Positions 24,988 to 34,771 of a DNA stretch of 64,000 nucleotides are shown one piece after another. Under the pieces are notes generated by a model, which had not been told where the DNA came from, did not search any database, and was given only the letters and a program-made list of their open reading frames with translations. Position numbers and translations under genes: made by a program. This stretch comes from Brevibacillus parabrevis (GTDB lineage Bacteria > Bacillota > Bacilli > Brevibacillales > Brevibacillaceae): positions 434,001-498,000 of the forward strand of contig NZ_RHHV01000005.1 of assembly GCF_003710905.1 (NCBI RefSeq). Reading direction: 5' to 3'. How positions within the stretch are numbered: the stretch's first letter is position 1; each line of letters starts with the position of its first letter.

Positions 24988-25710
24988 ATGAGACCAGTCA
25001 TTCAAATCGAAGACTTGAAGAAACAGTATCAGATTGGCGACCAGGAGATTATGGCTTTGCGGGGCGTCAGCCTGACGATTGACGAGGGCGACTTCGTGGC
25101 GATCATGGGGCCGTCCGGCTCAGGCAAGTCGTCGATGATGAACGTCATCGGCTGCCTCGATAAACCGACCTCGGGAGAGTTTTATTTGGACGGGCAGCCT
25201 GTGTCTTTGGCTCACGATGACGAGCTGGCTGTAATCCGCAATCAGAAGATCGGATTTGTCTTTCAAAATTTCAACTTGCTCCCGCGCACGACTGCGGTAG
25301 AAAACGTGGAGCTGCCGCTTCTGTACGGCGGTGCGTCAGCCAAAGAGCGGCGGGAGAGAGCGATCAAGGCACTCATCAGCGTAGGACTGGCCGAGCGGCT
25401 GAACAATAAGCCGAATGAGCTGTCTGGCGGCCAGCAGCAGCGGGTGTCGATTGCCCGGGCACTGGTCAACGATCCGGTCATCTTGCTCGCGGACGAACCG
25501 ACAGGCGCATTGGATACGAAGACGAGCGAAGAGATCATGGGAATTTTCCAGCGGCTGAATGACGCAGGCAAGACGGTGATTCTCGTCACGCATGAGCCGG
25601 ACATTGCCGAGTATGCCAAACGGATCGTCCGTTTTCGCGACGGTCAGATCATTTCCAATGAAGTGGTACAAGAGCGCAGAATAGCGCAGGCAGAGGAAGT
25701 GAGAACATGA
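24988..25710 (+). CDS. MacB-type ABC transporter ATPase
   Basis: The 240-residue protein is a stand-alone NBD of the LolD/MacB class. Walker A is GPSGSGKS (41-48), the Q-loop is [13 protein letters not shown], the signature LSGGQQQR, Walker [12 protein letters not shown] and the H-loop VTHE. It starts 3 bp after the adaptor and overlaps the permease by 4 bp (ATGA). Two copies should pair with the FtsX-like permease. Confidence 0.94.
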   Translation: MRPVIQIEDLKKQYQIGDQEIMALRGVSLTIDEGDFVAIMGPSGSGKSSMMNVIGCLDKPTSGEFYLDGQPVSLAHDDELAVIRNQKIGFVFQNFNLLPRTTAVENVELPLLYGGASAKERRERAIKALISVGLAERLNNKPNELSGGQQQRVSIARALVNDPVILLADEPTGALDTKTSEEIMGIFQRLNDAGKTVILVTHEPDIAEYAKRIVRFRDGQIISNEVVQERRIAQAEEVRT

Positions 25711-26924
25711 GCTTGATTGAATGTGTACGTGTTTCGTTTCGCAGCATCCGGGCAAATGGCTTGCGCTCTGTGCTCACGATGCTGGGGATTATTATCGGGG
25801 TGGCAGCCGTTATTGCCATGGTTGCGATCGGGGAAGGAACGTCTTCTTCTGTCGCTTCCCAAATCAATGGACTGGGGAGCAATCTTTTGATCGTCTCGCC
25901 GGGACAGGCGACACAAGGCAGGGTAAGCCTCGGGGCCGGGTCGCTGAATACGCTGACGATGGCTGATGCCGAAGCGATCGCCGAGAACGATTCGGTCGCG
26001 GGAGTGGCACCGAGCGTCAACGGACGCGCGCAAATCGTCTGGGGAAGCAACAACTACTCCAGCTCACTGGAGGGAACGACTGCCGACTTCCTGCAAGTCC
26101 GCAACGCAGAAGTAGCGCAAGGCCGCTTTTTCTCGAACTTTGAGGTGACGAGGCAGTTCAACGTGGCTGTCGTCGGGACCGAGGTCGTCAGCAATCTGTT
26201 CAAAAATGCGACGACAAACCCGATCGGGCAAACCGTTCAAATCAACCGGGTTCCTTTTACAATCATCGGGGTGTTGAAAAGTCAGGGCAGCTCGGGGATG
26301 ACGAACAATGACGACAGAATCCTCATTCCGATTACGACCGCGATGAGCCGTCTGACGGGGGGCAAAAATGTCGGCACGATCTACGTGTCCGCCGCTTCCT
26401 CTGACGTCATGGACAAAGCGCAGCAAGACATCCGCCAGACGTTGCGCGCCAAACATAACTTGCGGCCGCAAAAAGAAGATGATTTCCGCATTACCTCCCA
26501 GTCCGACATTTTGAGCACAGCGCAGGAAGTGTCCAGCTCCATGACGGCGCTGTTGTCCGGCATTGCCGCGATCTCGCTTATTGTCGGCGGGATAGGCGTC
26601 ATGAACATCATGCTGGTGTCCGTGACGGAGCGCACCCGGGAAATCGGCATTCGCAAGGCGATCGGAGCCAAGCGCCGAGACATTTTGCGCCAGTTTTTGA
26701 TCGAGGCGGTCACTCTCAGCCTGATTGGCGGCATTTTAGGGATCGCCTTCGGTGTAGGGGCGGCGCTGTTGATCAGCAAGCTCGGATCGCTTTCGACCTC
26801 GATCAGTCTCACCCCGATTTTGTACGCCTTTTTGACCTCGTCATTGGTCGGCGTCATCTTCGGTGTCTATCCAGCGCGCAAGGCAGCCCAGTTAAAGCCG
26901 ATCGATGCGCTGCGGTATGAGTAA
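25707..26924 (+). CDS. MacB/FtsX-type ABC permease
   Basis: 405 residues. One N-terminal TM (about 17-42), a large extracytoplasmic MacB-PCD domain (about 45-280) and three C-terminal TM helices with the FtsX signature [20 protein letters not shown] and [18 protein letters not shown], ending [18 protein letters not shown]. It completes the adaptor-ATPase-permease set, which uses mechanotransmission for export. Confidence 0.94.
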   Translation: MSLIECVRVSFRSIRANGLRSVLTMLGIIIGVAAVIAMVAIGEGTSSSVASQINGLGSNLLIVSPGQATQGRVSLGAGSLNTLTMADAEAIAENDSVAGVAPSVNGRAQIVWGSNNYSSSLEGTTADFLQVRNAEVAQGRFFSNFEVTRQFNVAVVGTEVVSNLFKNATTNPIGQTVQINRVPFTIIGVLKSQGSSGMTNNDDRILIPITTAMSRLTGGKNVGTIYVSAASSDVMDKAQQDIRQTLRAKHNLRPQKEDDFRITSQSDILSTAQEVSSSMTALLSGIAAISLIVGGIGVMNIMLVSVTERTREIGIRKAIGAKRRDILRQFLIEAVTLSLIGGILGIAFGVGAALLISKLGSLSTSISLTPILYAFLTSSLVGVIFGVYPARKAAQLKPIDALRYE

Positions 26925-26977
26925 GTGTGTATTTTTTCCAATCGGGGCATACTAGCTTCGGTGAGGTGTTTGTACAG

Positions 26978-27193
26978 ATGGAGAAAAACGTCCAATTTTC
27001 CGTGTCGTGGCGAGAAGCAGTGCGCATCTTGAAACGGCTGAAAACGAGCAAATTGCGGTATGTTGTCAGGCAGCATGCGGGGAAAGCGGGCGTCGCCTTC
27101 GTCTTTCCGCGAGTCAGTGTCAGCCAATACGTCTATTTGTACATCATCTTTGGGCCGAGAGCTGCTGATGTGATGGACAAGGATACGAAGTAG
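26978..27193 (+). CDS. Small hypothetical protein
   Basis: 71 residues from ATG 26978 behind GAGGTG. Basic N-terminal half (REAVRILKRLKTSKLRYVVR) and a hydrophobic beta-like end (SQYVYLYIIFG). Same strand as the efflux genes, 53 bp after the permease and followed by a terminator, so possibly the last gene of that transcript. No family recognised. Confidence 0.5.
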   Translation: MEKNVQFSVSWREAVRILKRLKTSKLRYVVRQHAGKAGVAFVFPRVSVSQYVYLYIIFGPRAADVMDKDTK

Positions 27194-27240
27194 CAGGGAA
27201 TCCCTGATCGGATAGTCGGGTCAGGGGTTCGCTATTTTTC
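27194..27240 (+). terminator. Intrinsic terminator
   Basis: AATCCCTGA (27199-27207) and TCAGGGGTT (27221-27229) form the stem, flanked by AGC/GCT and followed by ATTTTT. Ends the efflux transcript. Confidence 0.7.
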
Positions 27241-27327
27241 CGCTTTTTCTATCTATTTTCCCACTATTTCGCTATAAAACAAAACCTGACACTTTTCGAT
27301 AGAAGAGTTTCATAGTACAATTCCAAT

Positions 27328-27489
27328 ATGAACGAACTTGGGGAAGTTCGGGATGGCGGTACCCAAACTGTGCAGGAGGGCCGCCTACTTTTTTTCAAGA
27401 GCGGGCGAACGTGGCTTTGCAGGTGGATAGAACAGGTTTTTTTGCCTAAACATACAGCTAGACCCGATAGGTACTTGGATATACAATAA
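27328..27489 (+). CDS. Doubtful 53-residue reading frame
   Basis: An open frame begins MNELGEVRDGGTQTVQEG and ends PDRYLDIQ. It has no ribosome site and a terminator-like hairpin lies inside it, so translation is doubtful. I list it only because the 400-bp gap otherwise holds no gene. Confidence 0.15.
   Translation: MNELGEVRDGGTQTVQEGRLLFFKSGRTWLCRWIEQVFLPKHTARPDRYLDIQ
27355..27395 (+). terminator. Hairpin with T-run inside the 27.2-27.6 kb gap
   Basis: GGCGG-TA-CCC pairs with GGG-CCGCC and is followed by TACTTTTTTT. A transcript from about 27300 would end here, leaving a short RNA of under 100 bases. Confidence 0.6.
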
Positions 27490-27522
27490 TCGTATTCACG
27501 TGAATACTTCCGTACTACCCTT

Positions 27523-27548
27523 CCCAGGAGCATATCCTGGGTTTTTTT
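27523..27548 (+). terminator. Intrinsic terminator
   Basis: CCCAGGA-GCATA-TCCTGGG followed by seven T. It is the second forward terminator in a gap without a recognised forward gene, hinting at one or two short RNAs between 27300 and 27523. Confidence 0.8.
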
Positions 27549-27599
27549 GTTGTCCAAAAACAGCAAACAGCCACCCGAAGTTGCTCATCTGGCTGGCTG

Positions 27600-27932
27600 T
27601 TACGATGCGGGTGTCTTGGGGGAAAAGCTGCCTTTCAACAGGGCGTCAATCAACTGCTCCTGTGAGAGCGAAATAGAGATTCCGGGATCGGGAAGGTCGG
27701 CGTGAAAACAGTCTTCCTTGTGCAAATACCAGAGGGAGCCTGTTGGCTGAAGAAGATAGAGGCGGATGTTTTCCCGGCGTTGCCGCCCAGTTTTGGCGAT
27801 GTCCCGCAAAGCGGTAAAAAGCTCGCCCCACACGGGTAAATAAGGCTTTGTTTTGGATTGAACAATCGCGCGAAGCAAATGCTGTTTGGCGAGGGAAATC
27901 GAGTCAGTCGGGTGGTTTTCCACAGAGGGCAT
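27600..27932 (-). CDS. Hypothetical soluble protein
   Basis: 110 residues from the ATG at 27932 behind AAAGGAG. Central part reads PVWGELFTALRDIAKTGRQR and the end SISLSQEQLIDALLKGSFSP. No signal peptide or TM. Divergent from the nucleoside-hydrolase genes. Family not recognised. Confidence 0.55.
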   Translation of the reverse strand: MPSVENHPTDSISLAKQHLLRAIVQSKTKPYLPVWGELFTALRDIAKTGRQRRENIRLYLLQPTGSLWYLHKEDCFHADLPDPGISISLSQEQLIDALLKGSFSPKTPAS

Positions 27933-28084
27933 GTCGCTTGCTCCTTTTGTGAAGATTGTCGAATCGCAGGAGAATGAGTATAACCTACAAAATGGAAGTT
28001 GACGAACTTTGTCGAATATAAAGATAAGTGTAAAATAGACTGCCCCGCGATGCAAGAGGATAGCTGGCGCAAGTGTGCTGACAT

Positions 28085-28113
28085 TTGACGACTGCTGCCG
28101 ATTTCGTTAGCAT
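28085..28113 (+). promoter_or_regulatory. Sigma-A promoter of the nucleoside-hydrolase operon
   Basis: TTGACG (28085-28090), a 17-bp spacer and TAGCAT (28108-28113), about 55 bp before the first start codon. Confidence 0.45.
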
Positions 28114-28167
28114 AAGTACAGCACATTTTGCAAAAAAAGACATAGACCAATGCGGGAGTTGAGAGCC

Positions 28168-29016
28168 ATGGCATCAAAACAGCGGCTGCTGATCGATTTT
28201 AGCGGTGACTCCGATCAAGCGATAGGGCTGTTGTATGCACTACAGTCGCCAAAGGTTCAAGTGAGCGGAATTATCGTGAGCGATGCCGAGCCAGATCGCG
28301 GCATCCAGCTGGCACGCAGACTGGTAGATCAGGTTCGGCCAGGTGAAGAGATTCCTGTCATGGCAGGAACGCAACAGCCGCTATTTCGCGGGGAAGCCGA
28401 TCGCGCGGCTGATTCCGTCATGACCAGTGAAGCGGTCACCTTTTTGACTGAGCTTGTGCCCGATCCGGACAACCCGCTCACGCTCGTTACTTTAGGGCGT
28501 CTGACGACCGTGGCCAAGGCGATTGCCAGAAAGCCTGAGTGGCTGCAAGTTGTGCAGCGAATCGTCGTGCGCGGGGGAGCGATCCGCGTGCCGGGAGATG
28601 TGACGGCTATTGCGGAAGCCAATTTGCATGCTGACCCGGAGGCTGCTGCTTTTGTTCTCGCTGCGAAAGGGCCGCTTTTGTTCGTTCCGCTTGATGCGAC
28701 CGAATCGCTCGGCTTGACGGATGAACAGGCGGCGTTGTTGGCGAAAACGGTAAGGGGAACCACAGCCACTGGAAAAGCAGGCACTGTAAAAAGCGTGCTG
28801 GGAGCGATGATTGCGGCTGTAGCGCCTGAACAGATCGAAACCGAGCGGCTGAAGCTGAGCATCGACTGCCACAGCCTACTGTCTCGCGGCGCTCTTATTG
28901 CCGACCTGCGGGCCAAGCCAAGTGCAGGAACAGATGCCGACGTCTGCATGGCGATACAATCCGAAGCGATCGAGACTTGGGTCCGGCAGCTGACGGAGGG
29001 GGAGGACAGAGCATGA
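28168..29016 (+). CDS. Nucleoside-hydrolase-like protein, catalytic residues degenerate
   Basis: 282 residues; ATG 28168 follows GGGAG. The overall IUNH fold is clear (RIVVRGGAIRVPGDVTAIAEANLHADPEAAA). But the DxDxGxDD metal site reads D10-F-S12-G-D-S-D16-Q17, so the second and fourth Asp of the motif are Ser and Gln. The TFGN segment is replaced by SDAEPD, and the late HDP is replaced by CHS. It is therefore unlikely to bind calcium or cleave nucleosides normally. It overlaps the intact paralogue by 4 bp (ATGA), so the two are coupled and may form a heteromer or divide roles. Confidence 0.8.
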   Translation: MASKQRLLIDFSGDSDQAIGLLYALQSPKVQVSGIIVSDAEPDRGIQLARRLVDQVRPGEEIPVMAGTQQPLFRGEADRAADSVMTSEAVTFLTELVPDPDNPLTLVTLGRLTTVAKAIARKPEWLQVVQRIVVRGGAIRVPGDVTAIAEANLHADPEAAAFVLAAKGPLLFVPLDATESLGLTDEQAALLAKTVRGTTATGKAGTVKSVLGAMIAAVAPEQIETERLKLSIDCHSLLSRGALIADLRAKPSAGTDADVCMAIQSEAIETWVRQLTEGEDRA

Positions 29017-29945
29017 AAAAGGTCATTCTGGACGTAGATACGGGAATCGATGACGCACTCGCGATCTCTTACGCCGTACATTCCCCTCATTTAGAAGTGT
29101 GCGGCATCAACACGACCTTCGGGAACATTACAGTGGAGGAAGCGACGAGAAATACGCTGCAAATGCTGGAGCTGCTCGGGGCTACCCACATACCTGTCTA
29201 CCAGGGATCGTCTCGTCCGATCGTGCGCGAGCTGACGGGCAAGGCGAGGCTGTTTCACGGGGAAAACGGGCTTGGCAACGTCGTGTTGCCTGAACCGACT
29301 GCAACTGCGCAGCCAGAGAGCGCCACGCAGTTTCTGATTTCGACGATCAAGGCGAATCCCCATCAAGTCACGCTGATCACGGTAGGCAGCATGACGAACC
29401 TCGCCCGGGCGATTATGGCGGCGCCAGAAATCGTGACACTCATCGAGCAGGTCGTCGTAATGGGCGGAGCGGTCAGTGTGCCCGGCAATCGCACTCCGGT
29501 CGCGGAAGCCAATATATGCGCCGACCCGGAAGCGGCTGCCTTTGTGTTTCAATCAGGCATCCCGCTGACGATGGTCGGACTGGATGTGACGATGCAGACG
29601 TTGCTCACCCGCGATCATCTGCGGGAATGGAGAGCGCTGGATACACCGCTTGCCCATGTGTTCGCTGATATGTGCCAGGTGTATATGGACGCGTATGCCA
29701 CAGTCGGCAACCTGCGCGGCTGCGGCTTGCACGATCCGCTGGCGGTCGGTGTGGTGATCGACCCGACTTTCGTGAAAAAAGTGCCGATGCACGTCGAGGT
29801 GGATACGTCCGGCGGCGCGAGCGATGCCCGCACGATTGGCGACAGACGGGCCAATCCGGCCAAGCCTGCGAATGTGCAAGTGTGCCTGGAAGTAGACCAC
29901 GAGCGGTTTGTCGAACATTTTTTGCAGCATGTACTGGGACATTAA
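29013..29945 (+). CDS. Ribonucleoside (inosine-uridine preferring) hydrolase
   Basis: 310 residues from ATG 29013, overlapping the stop of the previous gene. All family motifs are intact: LDVDTGIDDAL (D7, D9, D13, D14), INTTFGN, VVVMGGAVSVPGN, EANICADPEAA and CGLHDPLAV. It should hydrolyse the N-glycosidic bond of nucleosides to give base and ribose. Together with adenine deaminase at 31.5 kb it makes this block look like nucleoside/nucleobase salvage. Followed 12 bp later by mscL. Confidence 0.92.
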   Translation: MKKVILDVDTGIDDALAISYAVHSPHLEVCGINTTFGNITVEEATRNTLQMLELLGATHIPVYQGSSRPIVRELTGKARLFHGENGLGNVVLPEPTATAQPESATQFLISTIKANPHQVTLITVGSMTNLARAIMAAPEIVTLIEQVVVMGGAVSVPGNRTPVAEANICADPEAAAFVFQSGIPLTMVGLDVTMQTLLTRDHLREWRALDTPLAHVFADMCQVYMDAYATVGNLRGCGLHDPLAVGVVIDPTFVKKVPMHVEVDTSGGASDARTIGDRRANPAKPANVQVCLEVDHERFVEHFLQHVLGH

Positions 29946-29957
29946 GGAGGAATTTGC

Positions 29958-30422
29958 ATGTTAAAAGAATTTAAAGAGTTTGCTTTAAAAGGCAATGTAC
30001 TGGATCTCGCTATCGGGGTCGTCATCGGGGGAGCCTTCGGAAAAATCGTGACCTCGCTCGTCAACGACATCATTACGCCGTTAATCGGTCTGTTGCTGGG
30101 CAAAGTTGACTTTACCAATCTGTTTATTACGTTGAGCGGCGGAGATTTCCCTACGCTGGCGGAAGCCAAAAAAGGCGGAGCAGCGACGCTGAACTACGGA
30201 CTTTTCCTTAATTCTGTCATCGATTTTCTGATTATCGCCTTCTCGATCTTCATCGTGATCAAACAGCTGAACCGCTTCAAGCGCAAGCAGGAAGTCGTTC
30301 AGGCGCCGGTAACAACCAAAGAGTGCCCGCACTGCATCACGTCCATTCCGATCAAGGCAACCCGCTGCCCGCATTGCACCTCCATGCTGGACGGGAACAA
30401 AGCTGCACTGGCGCACGAGTAA
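29958..30422 (+). CDS. mscL: Large-conductance mechanosensitive channel with C-terminal zinc ribbon
   Basis: 154 residues; AGGAGG lies upstream. The channel part is canonical: [19 protein letters not shown], the pore helix with [19 protein letters not shown], and TM2 [16 protein letters not shown]. Ordinary MscL ends near residue 130 with a helical bundle. Here residues 123-140 read CPHC-x10-CPHC (C123, C126, C137, C140), a treble-clef/zinc-ribbon-like element on the cytoplasmic side. Related extended forms exist in other bacteria. It may stabilise the pentamer or link opening to metal or redox state (inference). Confidence 0.92.
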   Translation: MLKEFKEFALKGNVLDLAIGVVIGGAFGKIVTSLVNDIITPLIGLLLGKVDFTNLFITLSGGDFPTLAEAKKGGAATLNYGLFLNSVIDFLIIAFSIFIVIKQLNRFKRKQEVVQAPVTTKECPHCITSIPIKATRCPHCTSMLDGNKAALAHE

Positions 30423-30478
30423 GCGGGGGCGCAAGTCAAACGCGCAATCACACAATCACAACGATCATGGAAACGACA

Positions 30479-30515
30479 AAAGCAAGCCGACCAAAAGGAG
30501 CGGCTTGCTTTTGTT
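30479..30515. terminator. Intrinsic terminator
   Basis: AAAAGCAAGCCG and CGGCTTGCTTTT around ACCAAAAGGAG, between convergent mscL and the YczE-like gene. Confidence 0.88.
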
Positions 30516-30553
30516 TTGTTTGCAACCGAATGTTTACCGTCAAAAGGATGCAG

Positions 30554-31255
30554 CTAGTTTTTGATAATGTTCGGATTTTGCGGGACTTTTCCGGCCTGCG
30601 ATTTTTTGGACAGGTGCGTGTACAGCTTGATGTATTGGCCGACGAGGATGGCGTTGATAATCGTTCCTTCGCGGATGAACTTGATTTCGCCGAGGAACAG
30701 CAGGCCGATACATGCCGAGGCGACCAAAAGGGAGCAGTCGAATGCGGTCTTGATGTTCCCCCATTTCCACCCGGTTTTTTGGAACAGCGTATTGACGAAC
30801 AAATCGACGGGAATCAGGACCAGGTTCGCCTGGAGCATGAGAAACAGTCCAAAGGCGAGAGCCGCGTCAGCGACAATCAGCAGCATGACTTTTGCCGCGT
30901 ACAAATCCAACTGGATGAAGCCGGTCAACAGCAAGTTCAGGTCGAGAAACAGGCTGAGGGCAAGCGCCGGGATCAATCCGGCAAAATACTTGAGCTGGAA
31001 CGCCTTTGGCATGACGAGAAAGGCAAGCAAAAGCATGAGCAGCTCCAGCATGAAAGAATAAGTGCCTTGGGTCAAGTTTGGATAAATGACAGTGAGCGTC
31101 CGGGTAAGGCTGCTCTGCGGCGAAATACCGATTCCCGCCCGGATCGCCAGGCTGATGCCAAGAGTCAGGATATAAATGCCGACCAAGTAAATGATCCACC
31201 GTTTGGTCAAACTGCCCTTCAGTTGCAGTTCCGTCGAATCCCCGTGAGTGTGCAT
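30554..31255 (-). CDS. YczE/DUF6198-like integral membrane protein
   Basis: 233 residues, five to six TM helices. The opening RWIIYLVGIYILTLGISLAI and GIGISPQSS match the YczE/YitT-like family (DUF6198). No enzymatic motif. GAGGG lies before the ATG. It is downstream of adeC on the same strand, separated by 267 bp with a hairpin and a cre-like site. A transport or regulatory role near the salvage genes is possible, but the family is not well understood. Confidence 0.78.
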   Translation of the reverse strand: MHTHGDSTELQLKGSLTKRWIIYLVGIYILTLGISLAIRAGIGISPQSSLTRTLTVIYPNLTQGTYSFMLELLMLLLAFLVMPKAFQLKYFAGLIPALALSLFLDLNLLLTGFIQLDLYAAKVMLLIVADAALAFGLFLMLQANLVLIPVDLFVNTLFQKTGWKWGNIKTAFDCSLLVASACIGLLFLGEIKFIREGTIINAILVGQYIKLYTHLSKKSQAGKVPQNPNIIKN

Positions 31256-31392
31256 ATACCAATCCCTCTTTCTAAAGAAGTTTTATGATGCTGACAGCAA
31301 ACCACCAGGCGTGAAAATGGGGAGGGAAAGTAGCGCGAGCAGGATACGATACAGCGTGAGATAGCAAATGTTCCCCCGAAATGTGCGCAGGC

Positions 31393-31430
31393 ATGGGGGA
31401 GATGAGGCTTTTTGAGAGATCATCCCCCAT
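31393..31430. promoter_or_regulatory. Strong hairpin in the adeC-yczE gap
   Basis: ATGGGGGAGATGA and TCATCCCCCAT form a G/C-rich stem with a 14-base loop. No T-run follows on the minus strand, so it is more likely a leader or processing hairpin for the YczE-like gene than a terminator of adeC. Confidence 0.45.
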
Positions 31431-31433
31431 ACG

Positions 31434-31447
31434 TTAAAGCGCTTTCT
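31434..31447. promoter_or_regulatory. cre-like site
   Basis: TTAAAGCGCTTTCT matches the catabolite-responsive element core (TGAAARCGYTTWCA) at 12 of 14 positions, with a perfect AAAGCGCTTT centre. Placed upstream of the YczE-like gene. CcpA control is a prediction. Confidence 0.45.
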
Positions 31448-31522
31448 TTTTTGTGAAAAGGATTCAGGCAAAAAGATTCCAATGATTCAGACAGTAAATG
31501 GCAGTCTTGACGAGCTTTGCCA

Positions 31523-33250
31523 TTATTCCATGAAGCGGAAGCGGTGCAGGGAGATAAACAGGCTGAGCAGCTTGTTTACGACAGGTTCGCCTTCGTTGCG
31601 GTTGCCCATCTCTTCCAGAGCGGCGTCGATGGCATCGGCGCTTTGCGTCAGTTCGCTGACAGTCATGTTCGCCATCACCCCGTAAATTTCCAGCGGCAGC
31701 ACGCTTTTGTTGGTCTTGTTGTCGGTGACGATGCAAGCTCCGGAATACTTGTCCACTTCTTTGGCGCAATAGCACATTTCCTCGCTTTCTTGCCCGACGA
31801 CGACGAAGTACGGGATCGGTGCTGGCCAGGAGGTTGCCACAGCGCCGTGTTCCACGTAAACGCCTTTGAACAAACCGTTGACAATATGGCGTTTGCCATC
31901 GGCATAGCGGCGAATGACAGACAGGCGGCTCAATTTTTCGCCTTCATGCTCCGCGACGACTTTGCCGTCTACTACAGGCACCCAGATTTCCTGATAAAAC
32001 TTGGCGTGGCCGCGGCCGTATACGTCAAACAGGTACACTTTGGCTTGTTGCCCGTCTTCGGACAGTTCCAGCGGCACGATGTCAAGCTGCTCCGGCGTCA
32101 AGTCGTCCAGCCCGGTGACGCCTTTTGTGCACATGGCAGAGTAGTCGATGTCGGCATTTTTCAACATTTTTCTGTCTTTGGCAATCAATTCCCCGTCCTT
32201 GAAGACGTACAGCGGGTTGATTTGCGACAAGCTATCTGTCAACACGATATCGGCAAAACGGCCTGGTGTCAAAGAGCCGATTTGATGATCCATGTTAAAC
32301 GATTTCGCCGTGTTGTAGGAAGCCATTTTGATCGCCTTGATCGGATTGATGCCCATTTGGGTGCAGAGGGAGATGATCCAATCCATGTGTCCCATTTTCA
32401 ACAAGCGCTCAATCGAGATGTTGTCGGTGCAGAGCATGAAGTTTTCCGTCGGGAACTTGCGGTCGACGATGGAGCGGAGCAATGTTTTGATGACTTCGCT
32501 GCTGCCGACGCCAAATTTGATTTGGGTAGGGAAGCCGTAGCGGATGCTTTTTTCGATGTCGTCTCCGTTCCAGACGTCATGGTTGTTCGATACCCCGATG
32601 GCTGGCAAGTAGTTCAGCACCATGTCTGGCAGAGCGGTCAAGCCCCAGTGGCCATTCATGAAGCCGCCTTTGGCCCGCACCCACGCTGCTTTCTGGAAAT
32701 CGTCCTCATCGCCTTTGCTGTAGGTGAAATGCTCAAACTCGCCCAAACCGATGACTGGCTCCATCTCCAGCACTTCTTTGGTCACCCAAGCTGCGGTCTT
32801 TTTGCCAGGCGCAAAAGCGTACAGGCGATACGGCAGCTTGTCGTAATCGCGGAACAAATTTTGCGCCGCGCGTACGCCATCTTCGCCAGCAGCACTGAGG
32901 AGGTCCAGACATTCTGCAAAAATCGTCGTCGTCCCGCAAGGCACCATCGCTTCCGCAAGCGCCGTCGGATGAGCGAGCTGCGATTCGAAGTGCAGGTGGG
33001 CATCGATCAAGCCCGGAATGGCATACAGTCCTTGACCGTCAAATACTTCTTTTACCTGGATGACCGATTCGTCCGGGTTGAGCGCAACGATTCGTTTGTC
33101 GTAAATCAAGAGGGAGCCATGGTAGACGGTTTCTCCGTGAACATCCAAAATGTTCAGGTTTTTCAGGAGCAGGTCGGCTTCCTTTTTCCCGTGCAAAATA
33201 TCGAAGATCGCACGGACTTTTTCAAGGTGGTTGATTTCTGTTTGCTTCAT
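31523..33250 (-). CDS. adeC: Adenine deaminase
   Basis: 575 residues of the amidohydrolase superfamily. Converts adenine to hypoxanthine and ammonia. Visible: GLIDAHLHFES (two metal His), MVPCGTTTIFAE, GLGEFEHF, NNHDVWNGDD, the CTDN segment with a conserved Asp, and SLTPGRFADIVL of the composite domain. The length fits AdeC/AdeD. Purine-ring specificity is inferred from the family; some members act on other aminopurines. Upstream are three LacI-type operators; the LacI gene is next on the same strand. Confidence 0.85.
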   Translation of the reverse strand: MKQTEINHLEKVRAIFDILHGKKEADLLLKNLNILDVHGETVYHGSLLIYDKRIVALNPDESVIQVKEVFDGQGLYAIPGLIDAHLHFESQLAHPTALAEAMVPCGTTTIFAECLDLLSAAGEDGVRAAQNLFRDYDKLPYRLYAFAPGKKTAAWVTKEVLEMEPVIGLGEFEHFTYSKGDEDDFQKAAWVRAKGGFMNGHWGLTALPDMVLNYLPAIGVSNNHDVWNGDDIEKSIRYGFPTQIKFGVGSSEVIKTLLRSIVDRKFPTENFMLCTDNISIERLLKMGHMDWIISLCTQMGINPIKAIKMASYNTAKSFNMDHQIGSLTPGRFADIVLTDSLSQINPLYVFKDGELIAKDRKMLKNADIDYSAMCTKGVTGLDDLTPEQLDIVPLELSEDGQQAKVYLFDVYGRGHAKFYQEIWVPVVDGKVVAEHEGEKLSRLSVIRRYADGKRHIVNGLFKGVYVEHGAVATSWPAPIPYFVVVGQESEEMCYCAKEVDKYSGACIVTDNKTNKSVLPLEIYGVMANMTVSELTQSADAIDAALEEMGNRNEGEPVVNKLLSLFISLHRFRFME

Positions 33251-33332
33251 GGCTGAGTTCTTCCTTTCCTTGGCAAAAATTTTATATAAGTAGAGCTAGG
33301 CTCTGCACTTATCGGGAGTAGGGTGATGATCG

Positions 33333-33352
33333 TTAGTTAATCGTTTAACTAA
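33333..33352. promoter_or_regulatory. LacI-type operator O1 before adeC
   Basis: TTAGTTAATCGTTTAACTAA: 8-bp perfect arms around TCGT with the central CG typical of LacI/GalR sites. It lies about 80 bp before the adeC start codon, near a TATAAA-type -10. Confidence 0.7.
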
Positions 33353-33363
33353 AAGGGAACAAA

Positions 33364-33415
33364 CAGAGACTGGCTGCAAAGGGCGAAAAAAAGAGATTGG
33401 CTGCATGGGACGAAA
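33364..33415. repeat. 25-bp imperfect direct repeat
   Basis: AGAGACTGGCTGCAAAGGGC... (33364-33388) and AGAGATTGGCTGCATGGGAC... (33391-33415) are tandem copies with four differences, both ending GAAAA, between operators O1 and O2. Confidence 0.5.
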
Positions 33416-33421
33416 ATTTGC

Positions 33422-33441
33422 TTAGTTAAACGATTAACTAA
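33422..33441. promoter_or_regulatory. LacI-type operator O2
   Basis: TTAGTTAAACGATTAACTAA, the exact reverse complement of O1, 89 bp from it. Confidence 0.7.
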
Positions 33442-33492
33442 GTGGGTGTAAAAAAGCAGCCTTCCATGCAAGCCCAAAAACGAAGGGAGCTT

Positions 33493-33512
33493 CCAGTTAA
33501 TCGTTTAACTAA
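33493..33512. promoter_or_regulatory. LacI-type operator O3
   Basis: CCAGTTAATCGTTTAACTAA, identical to O1 except the first two bases, 160 bp from O1. Three sites in a 363-bp gap suggest loop formation. Confidence 0.65.
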
Positions 33513-33560
33513 AAGAGGAACGAAAGGCCAAAAGACGTGTGGTCCTTTTGCGGCCTGATG

Positions 33561-33600
33561 ACTGTTCTACCAACTGCGCTGCCAACTGTTCTACCAACTG
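33561..33600. repeat. 16-bp direct repeat
   Basis: ACTGTTCTACCAACTG occurs at 33561-33576 and 33585-33600, separated by CGCTGCCA, just after the lacI stop codon. A recent short duplication; no function evident. Confidence 0.6.
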
Positions 33601-33613
33601 TCGCGCCATCCAG

Positions 33614-34642
<1,029 letters not shown>

Positions 34643-34771
34643 TGTTCTGTTGAGAGAATAGTAGCATTGTGTTTGTGGAATTGCAAGAAAATTCTGTTGT
34701 TGTTTTCCGAAAAAAGCAAAGATAGAGAATCCAGAGGCGATCTGAAAGCTCTATCCCGAAAAATGGCCCGC

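Noticed and set aside
31517..33256. A 579-codon forward frame opposite adenine deaminase
   Set aside because: Antisense shadow of adeC; no family motif and no start signal.
33364..33600. A CRISPR-like or satellite repeat array
   Set aside because: Only two copies each of two unrelated repeats, with no regular spacers; interpreted as local duplications among operators.
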